Of a stretch of 64,000 nucleotides of DNA, positions 46,421-58,400 are shown piece after piece. How positions within the stretch are numbered: position 1 is the first letter of the stretch; each line of letters opens with the position of its first letter. The stretch is taken from the NCBI GenBank assembly GCA_941918925.1, contig OW799235.1, positions 103,929,947-103,993,946 on the forward strand. The letters are read 5' to 3'. The position numbers and the translations under genes were made by a program. The notes beneath the pieces were generated by a model. It saw only the letters and a list, made by a program, of their open reading frames with translations. It was not told the origin of the DNA and did no database searches. The DNA comes from Phyto melanocephala (taxonomy: Eukaryota; Arthropoda; Insecta; Diptera; Rhinophoridae).

Positions 46421-47858
46421 TACAGCCAAAGAAAAGCCATGGTTACTACATGGTCACGATGGTCATATTATTTATCTATAACAATATTATTTATTATCGA
46501 AAATAAGTACTAGTTTTTTTTTATATTTTTTTATCATATATTTTGTTACTACAATCAAGTCTTTGTTTAAATTAAATCATTTGATATTAACTATATTAAA
46601 AACTTCGATGTGGTTATCCTTTAACGATAGTATGATTAAAAAATTTTTGTTGAAAAAAATAGTTTGATGTTTTCGCAAACACTACTTTATATTCAAATGC
46701 ATTTAAAAGTACAAATAACCATTAAATTATAGGTGAAACAAAAATATGATAACAAAGAAATCAAACTAACTATGATGGTTTTTAAAAATAATTTGTTGCT
46801 AAATATTTACATATGATAAAAACAGAGAAATTTTTTTTAAAAAATTCAAAAAAGTTAAACAAACTTTAGTAACAACAAGTAAGAGCACTATATTCGGCCG
46901 TGCCGAATCTTATATACCCTTCACAACGTGTAGTCATGCAATAATAGTAGTTTGTGTCACCGTTCATCCCATATGAAATACGTACATACATATAAAAACA
47001 TAAATATATAAAAACATCCCATTGTAAAATTATAAATTCACGTATGTATGTTAAAAAAACAAAAAAAAAAAAATAAAAAAATATTTAAAAAAAATTTAAA
47101 AAAAAAATTAAAAAAAAAAATTATTATATATATAATATATATAAAACAAAATAAAAAAAAATTTAAAAAAAAATAATAATAAAAATATATATAAATAAAA
47201 ATAAAAAAAAAATAAAAAAAAAATTTAAAAAAAAATTTTAAAAAAATTACAAAAAATTTTTTTTTGGCTCAGCTGGGATTCGATGCCACGTTTTCCCTAA
47301 TGTTGTTGTTGTAATGTTGTTTTTGTGAAAAAAAAAATCGAGGTGGTCGTGGGTTTTTGCTCATATCTCAGTTGTTTATGTACCGATGTTTCTGATTTTC
47401 AATACCGATCAACTCCCGAATATTTCTGATATTTTAATATCTTACCCGGGTCCAACCTATGTTAGAGGGCTTCAAAAAGTTGATTTCAACATACACACGG
47501 ACAGATGGTCACACGGACAGACTGACAGACTGACAGGGCTTAATCGACTCCCCTATTCATAAGCTTTCAGAATATATATACTTTATGGGGTCGGAAATGA
47601 AAATTATAGAAATTTCACACGGAATGACAAACCTATATATACCCTTTTTCACTGTGTGAAGGGTATAAAAAAAATGTGATTATCAAGGTGAGTACCTATA
47701 TTCCACATAACTAATAGCACAAAACAATAAAGATTGTCCATAATATAATAAACATAATAATGAAAACTGACAATCATTATATGTTTTAACCACAATCATA
47801 CAGTTCAATCATAGCATGCGATTATGATTACCACAACCATGTTTTTTCTTTGCGTGTA
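46421..47858. mobile_element. MITE-like repeat split by a nested repeat
   Basis: The left end TACAGCCAAAGAAAAGCCAT and the right end, inverse of TACACGCAAAGAAAAAACAT, are imperfect inverted repeats. The interior matches 61690-62150, which is not split by the 46874-47674 insertion. It has no coding capacity. Confidence 0.5.
46874..47674 (+). repeat. Dispersed repeat, hairpin-ended family, best-preserved copy
   Basis: It starts ACAAGTAAGAGCAC with the perfect hairpin ATTCGGC-CGT-GCCGAAT. It continues through a ~220-bp A-rich tract, GGCTCAGCTGGGATTCGATG and GGTGGTCGTGG, and ends GTGTGAAGGGTATAAAA. It is about 800 bp with no ORF, and nested in another repeat. Confidence 0.8.
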
Positions 47859-49054
47859 GAAAGTTAATTAAAAATTATTTCCTGCACAGGCAACAGAAAA
47901 AAATATATAAAATAACTTTTAATAATAATATTAAAATATATCTTCGAATTAAAACGGTTGAACTTTTTTTCTGAACCAACTTCGTGGTGTATGCAGGTTT
48001 TAAGCTATTTGATTTTTGTCATAATTAAAGATGTTTAATTATTATTATTTATATATTTTTAATTTATTTGTATTCTTATTTTGGAATATTATTTAATTTT
48101 CATTATAAATATTTGACATCTGCCTTAACACTTAAATTTTATTTTTAAATACCCCCATACCTGTACTCTACACACACACATACAAATTTCGTTTGAGTAG
48201 AGATTCTTTCTTTGATTATGTATAACAAATGAATATGTATTCTTGGCGAACACCAAAGAAGAACTTATTTTATAACAATTTCGTTAGTACATTTTTAGTA
48301 TATATGACAGTGTTGCAAGAAGTTACAAAATCAGCAAAATTGAAACAAGTTAATATTGAAAGTTTTTTTTATTTTTTTAACAAATTTTACTGAAAATATA
48401 TTGATTTAGATTACCCTATGATTTATTTATTCGAACAAAAAAAAATATATGCGTATGTGTTTGTGAGTTGCTATGTATTTATATAAATAGAAATTTTAAA
48501 ATTTTCTCATGTATGAAGTCTTTTTTGTTATATAATCATAGACACAGAAAACAGGCAATCAAATTCATTGCCAATCGAATAGTTTAGTTTTTGCAATCAA
48601 ACTTCTCTTTTGTTATTACAGAATTTCTATTGCAACAGTCATAATTTCTTAGTGCTGACTACTTATTTTTATTCCAAAACAAAATTCATTAGAAACAACC
48701 GTAAATTATTACTATCAGAACTAAACTATACGATTAGCAATAACTGTAGTACTCACAACCGATATAAGAAAATTAAAAAAAGGTACAAAGTTTATAACAC
48801 TTCAAACATTTTTTAGTATTAAGCGGTGATTGACAAATTAGCAACAAAGTCTGAGACTTGGACCAAAGACTATAAATATAATCACAACAACTTCAAACAA
48901 CCAAGATGTATACAATGCAATAACAACTTAACCACGGTCCACATCATATTATATTTAAACAAAAGTGTTAAGCCATCAGAAACTTAGATATAAGACGACA
49001 AAGAAACCATAACCTTTAAATAATCTAAGTAGAATATAGATGGCAACAAGTACA
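47859..49054. other. Intergenic DNA with a possible repeat fragment
   Basis: About 48535-48620 resembles part of the 49055-49262 repeat (AGACACAGAAAACAGGCAATC). Otherwise nothing is recognised. Confidence 0.4.
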
Positions 49055-49262
49055 CAGAGAAAAAAAAAAATATCGGTTGTTAGTACGGCAATTGTAGCCA
49101 ATCGCATAGTTTAGTTGTGAAAGCAGAATTTTGCGATTTTATCTACAGAATTTCGTTTTGGTATATAAAAATATAGTCACAACTATGAAATTTTATAGCG
49201 ACAAAAAAAGTTCAATTGCCATTCGATTGGAATTGAATTTGATTGTTTATTTTCTGGGTGTA
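49055..49262. mobile_element. ~208-bp repeat, compact copy
   Basis: The left side TACACAGAGAAAAAA and the right side (inverse of TACACCCAGAAAATA) are short imperfect inverted ends. The interior matches the two halves of 22141-22812. Confidence 0.45.
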
Positions 49263-51424
49263 TAAAGTCATATTTTTTACGAAATTTAGTTTTTTAGTGA
49301 CTTCCATACATTTCACACAAATACACCTCGACACAAAAATTTAACGCATTAGTATCAAACTAACAGTTTTACCAGCAATTTTTGCCAAAAAAAGTAACAT
49401 TATAATAATACAGTTTCTATAACGCTTTTACCTGGTCTTGTAAAGCAAAAATTATTTGAGTTAGGACTTTTCTACTTGTGACCATCGATATATAAATAAT
49501 ACTTTTATATCAATGTAACAACTTATATGTGCTTTATCTAAATGTAACAAAGTTGTGTAAATTTATTCAAATATTATGTACAATGCAAATATTATGTTTG
49601 CAACATCATGTTTTTTTTTAATTTAGTTTACAATCAATAAATTAATAAAAAGCCAGAAGCTTGAACTTAAGCCAAAGGAATTAATACAGAGGCCTAACCA
49701 GTAACACGCCAAGTTGGCAACACCGATTTACGATAATTGTGAATATAATCAACTGAACTATCATCACTTTGGCAGACGGATTTTCATTTATTTAGTATGA
49801 ACAAAAATATTAGGAGCTTCTATAATTGTTAAAGATTTTTCATAATTAATGATATTGTTCACTCTTTTTATGAAATACATATTACATTTAATTATACAGT
49901 ACACTTTATAATTGCTTTGGGCATAACATATTTTTTATTATTAACATACATATCTTTATTCATAAAATTATAGAGAAAATCGAAAATTAGTCTTGAAGCA
50001 ACTAATTAAAGAAGAAAATTAAACATTGATTAATTATTTAATTTGTGCTTTTAGTCAGTCATAAACCGAGACTTATAAAACTATTTTGTGTAGTTTTTCC
50101 GTCATTATAAAACAATTTATCAAAAATGGTTTTCAAAAAGACTTTAGATATGGAATTCGTTCCAAACTTTGTTAAAAAAATATTACAAAAACTCTTTATG
50201 TTTTTAAAAAAATGGGCAAATCCCCGAAACATGCCACCAATTAAGAATTTTTGAAATTAATAAAACTTAATTCCTTATGGCAATATTAATCATGAAATAT
50301 AATTTTTAAAAAATATATAAATGTACAAAATTTATTTTATTGATGATAAATATAAAAATGATAACCTAATCTTGTCCTCCCTCTGATCGATTAAAGGTAT
50401 ACAATTTAATTAAGATTTTTTTTTAGGTGTTCACAGAATTACTTTAATGTTAATTTAGATGGTCCGATCATCATTTAAGTTAGGTAAGTTAAGTTAGGTT
50501 AGCTCCATGTGTTGTTAAGAGATCGAGTGTTGCAACGAGCTATACGTGTTGTAACAGTGTAACACAGTGTTACAAAATATAATTTTTTGTTTTCATATTA
50601 TGAGTAAAATTAAAAATTACCTTTTTTAGATTGTCTATACAATTTCATATTATACCTTTAAATTAATAAGAAATAAAATTTATACAATAAAAAATAAATG
50701 ATTTACCATTTGAATTCTCCCAAAATTTACATCAAAAAGCTTTGCAATTGTTATTTTGCCTTATTATATTTGCAATTATATTGCTGAGGACCTGTTAACT
50801 AATCTGACCACTTTTTAATTTAGTTTTGTTTGGCAAATAAAAAAAAAATAAAGTCTTGAATAATTTTTCTCCTAAAATCTAAATAGAATCCAGGAAATAT
50901 TTTTAAAAAATTTTCTAGTCCGTCAAAAAAAAAAATTACGAAAAAAATCCGCCAAAACAGGGATAGATTTTTTCAACCAAAATGTCTCTGTACTATAGGA
51001 GAAAGCCTATAAACATATTAGCATATCTTTTTAAGATAATTTAAAGAGCTTTTTTTGTGCGAAACTATTTTTGAATTCCAACGAAAAATAGATTTTTTAT
51101 TTTTTTTTAATTATATACTTGAGTTGACCAACTTTAGACCCACACTTACTCTCACTTTCACCTGGGGGTCGTGGGACTTTAAAGCCAGTAAGTAAGTTCT
51201 AAGTTCTTACTCTGCAAAGTTTGTACTCCATGCTCCATATGTCACCGAATTATTTCTAAAGAAAAATAGTTAATCCAATGTGTAATGGTAAGCACATTAA
51301 AACATGAAATTAATTTATTATATATTATTTGTTAAGTAAACAAAATTAAATATTTTTTTAAAATAAATCAAATTGTGTTTATGTTTATGCTACTGCCACG
51401 CCTTGGTTTTATTGCTAGTCCCAG
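49263..51424. other. AT-rich intergenic DNA, no gene seen
   Basis: No domain-bearing frame, RNA gene or transposon border is recognised in this stretch. Confidence 0.5.
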
Positions 51425-52060
51425 GTATAAAAATTTTACCAGCACCTCTGAATAAGCTACAGGAGAATTCTGGACCTCGTACAGAGTCAGATGTCGATGG
51501 AGGGCATAAGTCGAGTGGCTGCTTTCAAGGGGTTGCATTGCACACTCATAGGTGATTGATCTATGTACAATGAGGGTCTGAATAATGACATTAGTATATT
51601 TACTCATGGGTCATCGGAGAATCGTGGACATCGAACTTAAAGGGGTAACGAAGACTCTGATGCTGATATAGCCCATTAGTCAAGTGCACAATGAGAGCAT
51701 GATGGTGACATCAGTATTTTACTGATGAGGCATATAACAATCCTCAAACTGGAACTTAAAGAGTTTAGGGAGGCTCATATCGCGGTAATCTAAGGATCAC
51801 AAGTAGGCATACATGAAGTGCAAATGCTTCTAAGTCCTCAGTCTATCGAAAATGCTGGTGGTTACAAAGAACTGTGCAATTAGGATTGTGGACAATCAGC
51901 AGTCGGTAATGTAAATCGTTTTCTAATTTAGGGAAAACGACTGTAGTGGAGCGGGGCTCCGTGAACGAACTGAAGCAGATAGGTAACAACAAAATCACTG
52001 CGAAGTAAAAGGGTTGAAATGAGACTCGAATTAGTAGTGGTCTGCTCATTGACATAGCTA
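51425..52060 (+). pseudogene. Decayed retroelement with repeated RNase H-like motif
   Basis: The sequence is homologous to 26690-27070. The segment around ATGTCGATGGAGGGCATAAG is followed by DISIFTHGSSE, and a second diverged unit gives a further IF/TDEA motif at about 51705-51735, so the motif occurs twice. The downstream part matches the GTGGAGC...GTTC region of the other copy. All frames are broken. Confidence 0.45.
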
Positions 52061-54411
52061 AAAATTATTTCTGGGGTTAGCCAAAGCTTACAAACTTTTT
52101 ATCTTTTGAAAATCTTTAACTTAGTTAATTTTACATGTATGTATATTATATGTTAATAGTATTAGTACTACGTCCATTGGGCCAGCTTTGATTTTCCATG
52201 TTTTTTATATGATACTGGAAAGTTGTAGCATCCGTTACATAGCTTTTATCACAAATGCTTCAAGGTTTAAAAAAAATTACAAATTTTTTTGACTGCAAAT
52301 ATATTATTATTTTCAAATTCTCTCTTTTAAATATTAGTTTTTGTTTGCTTTGTTATGAAAAATTCACTACAAAATACGAAAACATACCTAAACTTTAAAA
52401 AGTACTGCCGTTTTTACGTAGCATACCTCTCAGAACTTCGGGATCAATTATTTCGCAACAAATACCTGTGTTAAAATAATTATTTATGCCATTTGAAAGT
52501 ACACTTAAATACTACTAAACACTATGTCGTTGAACATATCTCTTTTGAAGATTAAACAATTTTTATATTTTATTCTGAAAATGCATACGTGTAAAGCTTT
52601 CATCACACAGGATTTGTCAATATGTAAGTTGGAATTGTATGAATTTTAACAACCAGTTATTTCGAAAATCTTCTTTAAAGAAATTTGCAGTTAAAATTTA
52701 TATATTTTTATATTTACGCAATCAAATCTTGGGCAGTATATACATATAAGTTAGTAAAATTGAGAAAGCCTTTGATATATTTTACTATAAAGAATCAAAA
52801 CTTATTACATGAATTTTTAAATTTCTTTATTTTGTTTTTGCTTTCATTTATCGTAATTTTTAATTGATATTTAAAAAACAAAAATAACTAAATATTATAA
52901 TTTCAAAGTTACAATTTGAAAAGGGTTTGTATGTGCTAAAATCGTCAATTACACACGTACACAAGACTTTATCGTCAGTAGCTCTCTGCAGAATGCGTGT
53001 AAGGATATTTTAATTTTTTTACTATTTTAAACATTTCTAAAATATGTTACATAAATAATAAATATTTTCTAAGCATAGAATATATTTAATCATTTAAAAG
53101 TTATTCGAAAATGCTTTAGAAGCATGTCTTATTCATTTCTGAAGTAAAGGGATATTTATAAATCCTTTTTGTATATGTAGTGCCAAGTTTTGATTTATAA
53201 TATTTTAAAAAAAGGCTAGTTGAGAAGCAGGAGCAAACGAAGAAGATTAAGAGAAGAAAAAGAGAAAACTATGAAGGCCATAGAACTACATATTAAAAAC
53301 AAAATACTTGATCAAATTAACAAACATTATAGAAAACGTGTTTTGAAAGCTGTCAATTAAATCATTACCTTTAGTCACATCCGTCATGCAAACCTACCAT
53401 TTTCCAAAATTTATGTATATTTTTCAGATTCTCTATTTGATTGACACATTAGATAATCTGTACTAATGATTATTATAAAATTAATATTTTATTGTTTTTC
53501 ATCTCTGGAGATGTTTTCTTTATTAAGCAATTATTAAAAAAGAAAAGAAGAAAAAGATGCTACATGAAGGTGGCTATTATGATGGTAACATTTATTTATG
53601 ATGAGGATGGTTTTTATTATATCTACGAATTTCGGTATCTGTTAAAGGTATTGTAGTGAATGCTGGTAAAGTTACTAACGAGTGAAAGCGATACTATTGC
53701 GTGTTAAGTAATGAAAATCTTTTCTGTTTGGGTTTATTTTTTTCTTGTTTTTTTTTTTTTTTTGACAATAAAATTATAAAATTAACTTAATCTATATGGG
53801 GAGTAATTTAATGTTTAATTATAACTGAAAAGCACTAAAATTAAAAAAAAAAAAATCTTTATTTAATTCATTTATTTACACACTACAACAAACATCTTTT
53901 ATGTTTTAATGATTTCGGTGAAAAAAAAATATACAAATCAATGATATTACAACATGCAGTGAACTTGGCTGAACTAATGATGGGTTATTAAATATTATGT
54001 GTTATTTCAACACACAAACAAACATTCCTGCATATTTATATAGATATTCTGTTTTTATGCATTTAAACAGCACTAAGGAAATATTTGTGTTTTTATTTGA
54101 TTAAAAGAAATAAACCATTAAAATGGACTTTGAATTCCCACGTTATTTGAGTGTAAATTAGGAAACTATAGATTTAATCTACAGAAATTTTCTTTTTCGT
54201 GCGATCTATTTTTTCCTCTATTATTTTTAAAAAATTCATTGTTATTTTTGTCACTATTATGATCACATTTAATTAATAAATATCTTTTTAAAATTCTTGA
54301 AAATTATTTTTACTTCTAGAGAATGTTTATTTATATGTATCGAACTTCGGATAGGGGCAACTAGCTGTTATACTTGTTAAGTATGTTTGACTCTTTTGCA
54401 GCATACTTTGG
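52061..54411. other. AT-rich intergenic DNA, no gene seen
   Basis: I see only simple-sequence runs and unsupported short frames. Confidence 0.5.
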
Positions 54412-55375
54412 TAAATCAGTCTGCAGAAACATACACCAGAACATCGTTTTTCGCTGGAAATTTATTTACGAAATTCCCACTCTATATGCCAAGCTTATAG
54501 AGCATTTCGTCAAGATAACGGTGCTTTTAATCGTCCATCTGAGCATGTAATACGCAAAAGTATGAATAGATTCATGATCACATTTCCTCCAAATCGAGCT
54601 CGTACTCTGTGTACGGAAAAAGCCTACGCCGTTGTAGACGAGAGTGACTTACAACTTGAATTTATCGTTCCCAACAACATGGTCTACTTGAAAAATTTTG
54701 AAGAAAGATAATGGCATCGATGTAAGCTCTAAATAGTGCAACAGTCAATGCCAGCGTATCATAATGCACTGGGTGAATGCGCTGAGAAAAACAATTGGAA
54801 GTTGAAACAGATTTGTATCGTTAAATCAAAGTGATAAGAATCATTTCTGGCATAACAGGTATGTAGATAAGCAAAATTGTGGTTTTTGAAAAGAGAAAAA
54901 ATCTCATAATATTCTTGTGACTCCATTACATTCAGAAAAAATCACTGTCTTATGCGGTTCTTATGCTGGACTCATTGACACAACATTACTATGAATAGCA
55001 CACGCTACAGGCAAATGATTTGTGATTTTTTTTTATTCCTCATAAAATTGCAAGTCATTTGGAGTAGAAATTATTACAACAAGACATTTGATTTAAGTGC
55101 GTGAAACCATCATTTTGTTAACACATACTTTTGGTGACCGAATTATTTCAATAGATGGACCTCTAAATTGATCAGCTTTTTCGTGTGATTTGAGACCTTA
55201 GGAACACTTTTTGTAGGGGTAGGTTGAATCTCTGTTAAAAACTGACGAAGCAACGATTGATCATAAGGAAGCAAGCATGGGTGTGCTCGAAAAAGTGGTG
55301 TAAAAGTGGATACACAGAATAGCGTTTATAAAGCGCACTTGCAGAGGCCATATGCCAGAAATTATTTTTTAATTA
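54412..55375 (+). pseudogene. Full-length but decayed mariner-family transposase
   Basis: An open stretch of about 100 codons (54412-54711) gives the DNA-binding region: YLRNSHSICQAYRAFRQDNG, FNRPSEHVIRKSMNRF. Later, in shifting frames, come a first catalytic block (YVDKQNC), then FGDRIISIDGPLN and CDLRPLG around the third catalytic position, and the tail CRGHMPEIIF ending near 55370. The order matches a complete transposase related to the fold-back element, riddled with stops and frameshifts. No terminal repeats are recognised. Confidence 0.65.
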
Positions 55376-55441
55376 AAAATGCTATAAATATTAAGTTAAT
55401 GTCGTCGATCTTTTTAATTGATATCAGTAGTTGTTTTATTT

Positions 55442-55638
55442 ATCAAGCTTGAGATCAAGCTTTATATATAAAAATAATTTTTTTTTGGTATATAATTCGC
55501 TACCACATTGGAATTCAAAACAATTAACAACATGAAAAAACAAGCCGGAAAAATTCTTTTTATCAACATTTTAAATATTAAAAAAAAAAAATAAAAAAAC
55601 CAAAATTCAAAATTTGTTTGATCTCAAGCTTGATCAAT
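55442..55638. repeat. Small inverted-repeat unit (ATCAAGCTTGAGATCA)
   Basis: ATCAAGCTTGAGATCA at the left and its inverse TGATCTCAAGCTTGAT at the right bound about 197 bp of AT-rich DNA. A related half-site (GAGATCAAGC) recurs near 55840. It may be a small MITE. Confidence 0.45.
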
Positions 55639-57879
55639 GGAACAACAATTGATATAAAATGCTGTGAAAATTGTAAGTCAACAAAGCCAAAAGTTTGGTC
55701 ATGCCTTTGAGTTTCTTGTTTTATATCTAAAAAAAAATATCTAACCTCTAAAAAACACTCAATATTTTGTAGAAGGAACATTGCTTTTCTTAATATGTCT
55801 TTAACAGATCTATGAGTGCGAGAAGCTTTTATATCTGAGATCAAGCCTGTAGGAAACTGTTAGTCAATGTCCTTAAACACGTTGTTGAGAATTATAGATT
55901 AAATATTAATATTACGTTAAAGAAATTTCACCATAAAATTTAAGGATTAATTTATATTAATGAGAACATCGCTGGCTGAGATAATATTTTCGACAATACT
56001 ACAGTGCTGAAATTGCACATTATAAATTTTTAATTTTTATTTAAAAAAATATAGTTAAGAAACTCGCAAATATCAGTAAAGCTTTCATGTGCCATATTTA
56101 AGCTTAGATTAAAGCATTTTAAGTTTAAAAGATCTAAATCGATTTTAGTGATTATTTAATTTGAATACCTAAAAGTTGTAAGAAAAAGAAATATTAACCG
56201 TCATACCTTAATAAGCTTTAAAAATTTATTAACGTAATCACAAACAATTCAAATTATATACGACTTCACTTAAATTACTCTAGAGTAATGTTTTAATATC
56301 ATGGCATTAATATGATTTTTTTTTTTTAATTATAATAACAACGAACCTAGTTAAAAAATATTGCAAATTTAAAAAGTTGTTTGCAATTTTTATAAATGTC
56401 ATTGTTGTCTTTACCGACAGCAATTTCAATACGAATAAAGTTTCTCAATGCAGCTTTGTACTTTTAAGATTTTCATGTTAAAATTATTCACTTTTTTGTG
56501 GGTATTTTTTTTTTAAATAATGAACATAAAAAACAAGCATATAATTTAATTTGATTTACTATATTGTAATTTAAAATCGTTATAATTTGCAAGACCTAAA
56601 TTTAAGCACAAAAGAAAACGAACATTTTAGAGCTATGACAGACGATGATGATGGGCATGTAGATTTAAAAAAATTTTTCTACCAAAATTATTTCATTATG
56701 ATATTCGGTTGAAAATATAAATACAGTAGCATAATTGAAAGTAGTGGCATATTAGTGCTATTAATGCTATATCATATTATTTTATGCATGCTTAAAGTTG
56801 CTGTTGGTAATTTTCATAAAAAATAAATAGTATGAATATATGCATCCGTTGGTTATGTTTTAGAAAATGTCATGTTATCGTACATTTTACATTTAAAAGA
56901 ATTCAATAAAAGAGCATCCTACACAATTGTGCAACTAAATTAACATTTTCTTTTCAAAAAGCTAAAAAAATCTGTAGTATTGGTTCCAAATTCGCCACAT
57001 ACTAGTAAAAGAAAACAATACATAATTTATCGAAACTTTGTTTTAGAGAAGTGTTTTTTTTTTTAGAAAATTATGAGATTAAAAAATGTCTGAAAGGTAA
57101 TTAAAATAGTGAATATGTCACCATCTACGCATTAGAAAAAAAGCTGATCATATATAATTATGAAAGAAATACTTTCACATCTGGAAAATTTTATCTCAGT
57201 AGCGTGACCAGTATTTTTGTTAAATAATTATTTAATGTTCTGTGATTTTTCTTTCACCAAATATTATAAAAACATATAACAATTGATTGATACAGAAATT
57301 TGATTAAAACAAGAAAATTTTAAATTTAAACAAACGTTTATTTATAAGCCGTTATATTAATACATTTAAATGGATACGTTAATTTGGTCACATATTTGCC
57401 TAATGCGAAAATATTTGCGGTCGTTTAGTCAAAAATCAAAATTAAATCGTTTCAAGTTGAGAATTTTTCAAATAAATTAAATTAGAAAGACGTAAAACCT
57501 TATGTACAAAAATTTGTTCGAAACACATTGTTAAATCCAGATTTATTTATAAAGTATACATACATCAAACTTAGTGTTCCTTTCGAATTTTGTTGATGAT
57601 AGAAAGATTCAACACTCAAATTTTAAGAGCTTCATCACATAGACTTTATAAAATATTTTCCAAATTTAGGAACTGTTACTATGAAAGGCTTTTTGCACAC
57701 AACTTCAAAATATATTACAGTTTTCATAAATTAAAAATTAAATACAAAGATTACTTTTATAAAACCAAGATTTCAATTGCGACATATAAAGACTTTTCCG
57801 CAAAAATTTCTGGCACCATTAGAGTCAATTTTGAATTCGCCTTTTATGTAGATAGAAATTAAAATTGGCTTGTAAAGAA
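55639..57879. other. AT-rich intergenic DNA, no gene seen
   Basis: Frames such as 57590-57862 have no domain. No repeat borders are recognised. Confidence 0.45.
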
Positions 57880-58400
57880 ATTTTATATCGATTGCTGCTA
57901 CAATATGGTTGGGTTGGCATAACGAGAACCAAACTATAGTGAATTTTTCGTAAAGTGGATTTTGTCGAAGTATTTGCTGTAGTTGGTTTTGTGTTCTCTG
58001 TATGAGCGTTTACGTTGCCAGCGAAAGGGTTAGGACCTACCCAAATTATCGCCACAAAAGGACTAGTCGTTAACCTATCGGGGCCAAAACGGTCTGTAAG
58101 TTTTAAGTTATTATATACATTTTAAAAATATTGCGATGCAAAAGGTTCTTTAAGTTGTATGTAAGAAAATAGAACTAAATGAATAATGAAATATTTTTGG
58201 GTTTCTGCCTCTATATTCCTTTCTACTCGTATTTAAAACGACTCTTTCTCTTTTCATTCGTTCTCATATAGGACAATAACAGTGGACCTATGGTCTCTTG
58301 GTGGAACAGCCAATAGCTCGGGCTTTTATCTACACCATGCGCTGTATGTCTTTAAACTTAAACTAACGGCACTGTCAAGGCGAAGTTAGAGTGCAATAAG
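57880..58400. other. Unidentified relatively GC-rich segment
   Basis: Two stretches (about 57890-58100 and 58260-58395) have a base composition unlike their surroundings. The first carries a minus-strand frame reading AIIWVGPNPFAGNVNAHTEN and onward. The second has an open plus frame reading TITVDLWSLGGTANSSGFYL. I recognise neither; they could be pieces of a transposon or of a host exon. Confidence 0.3.
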
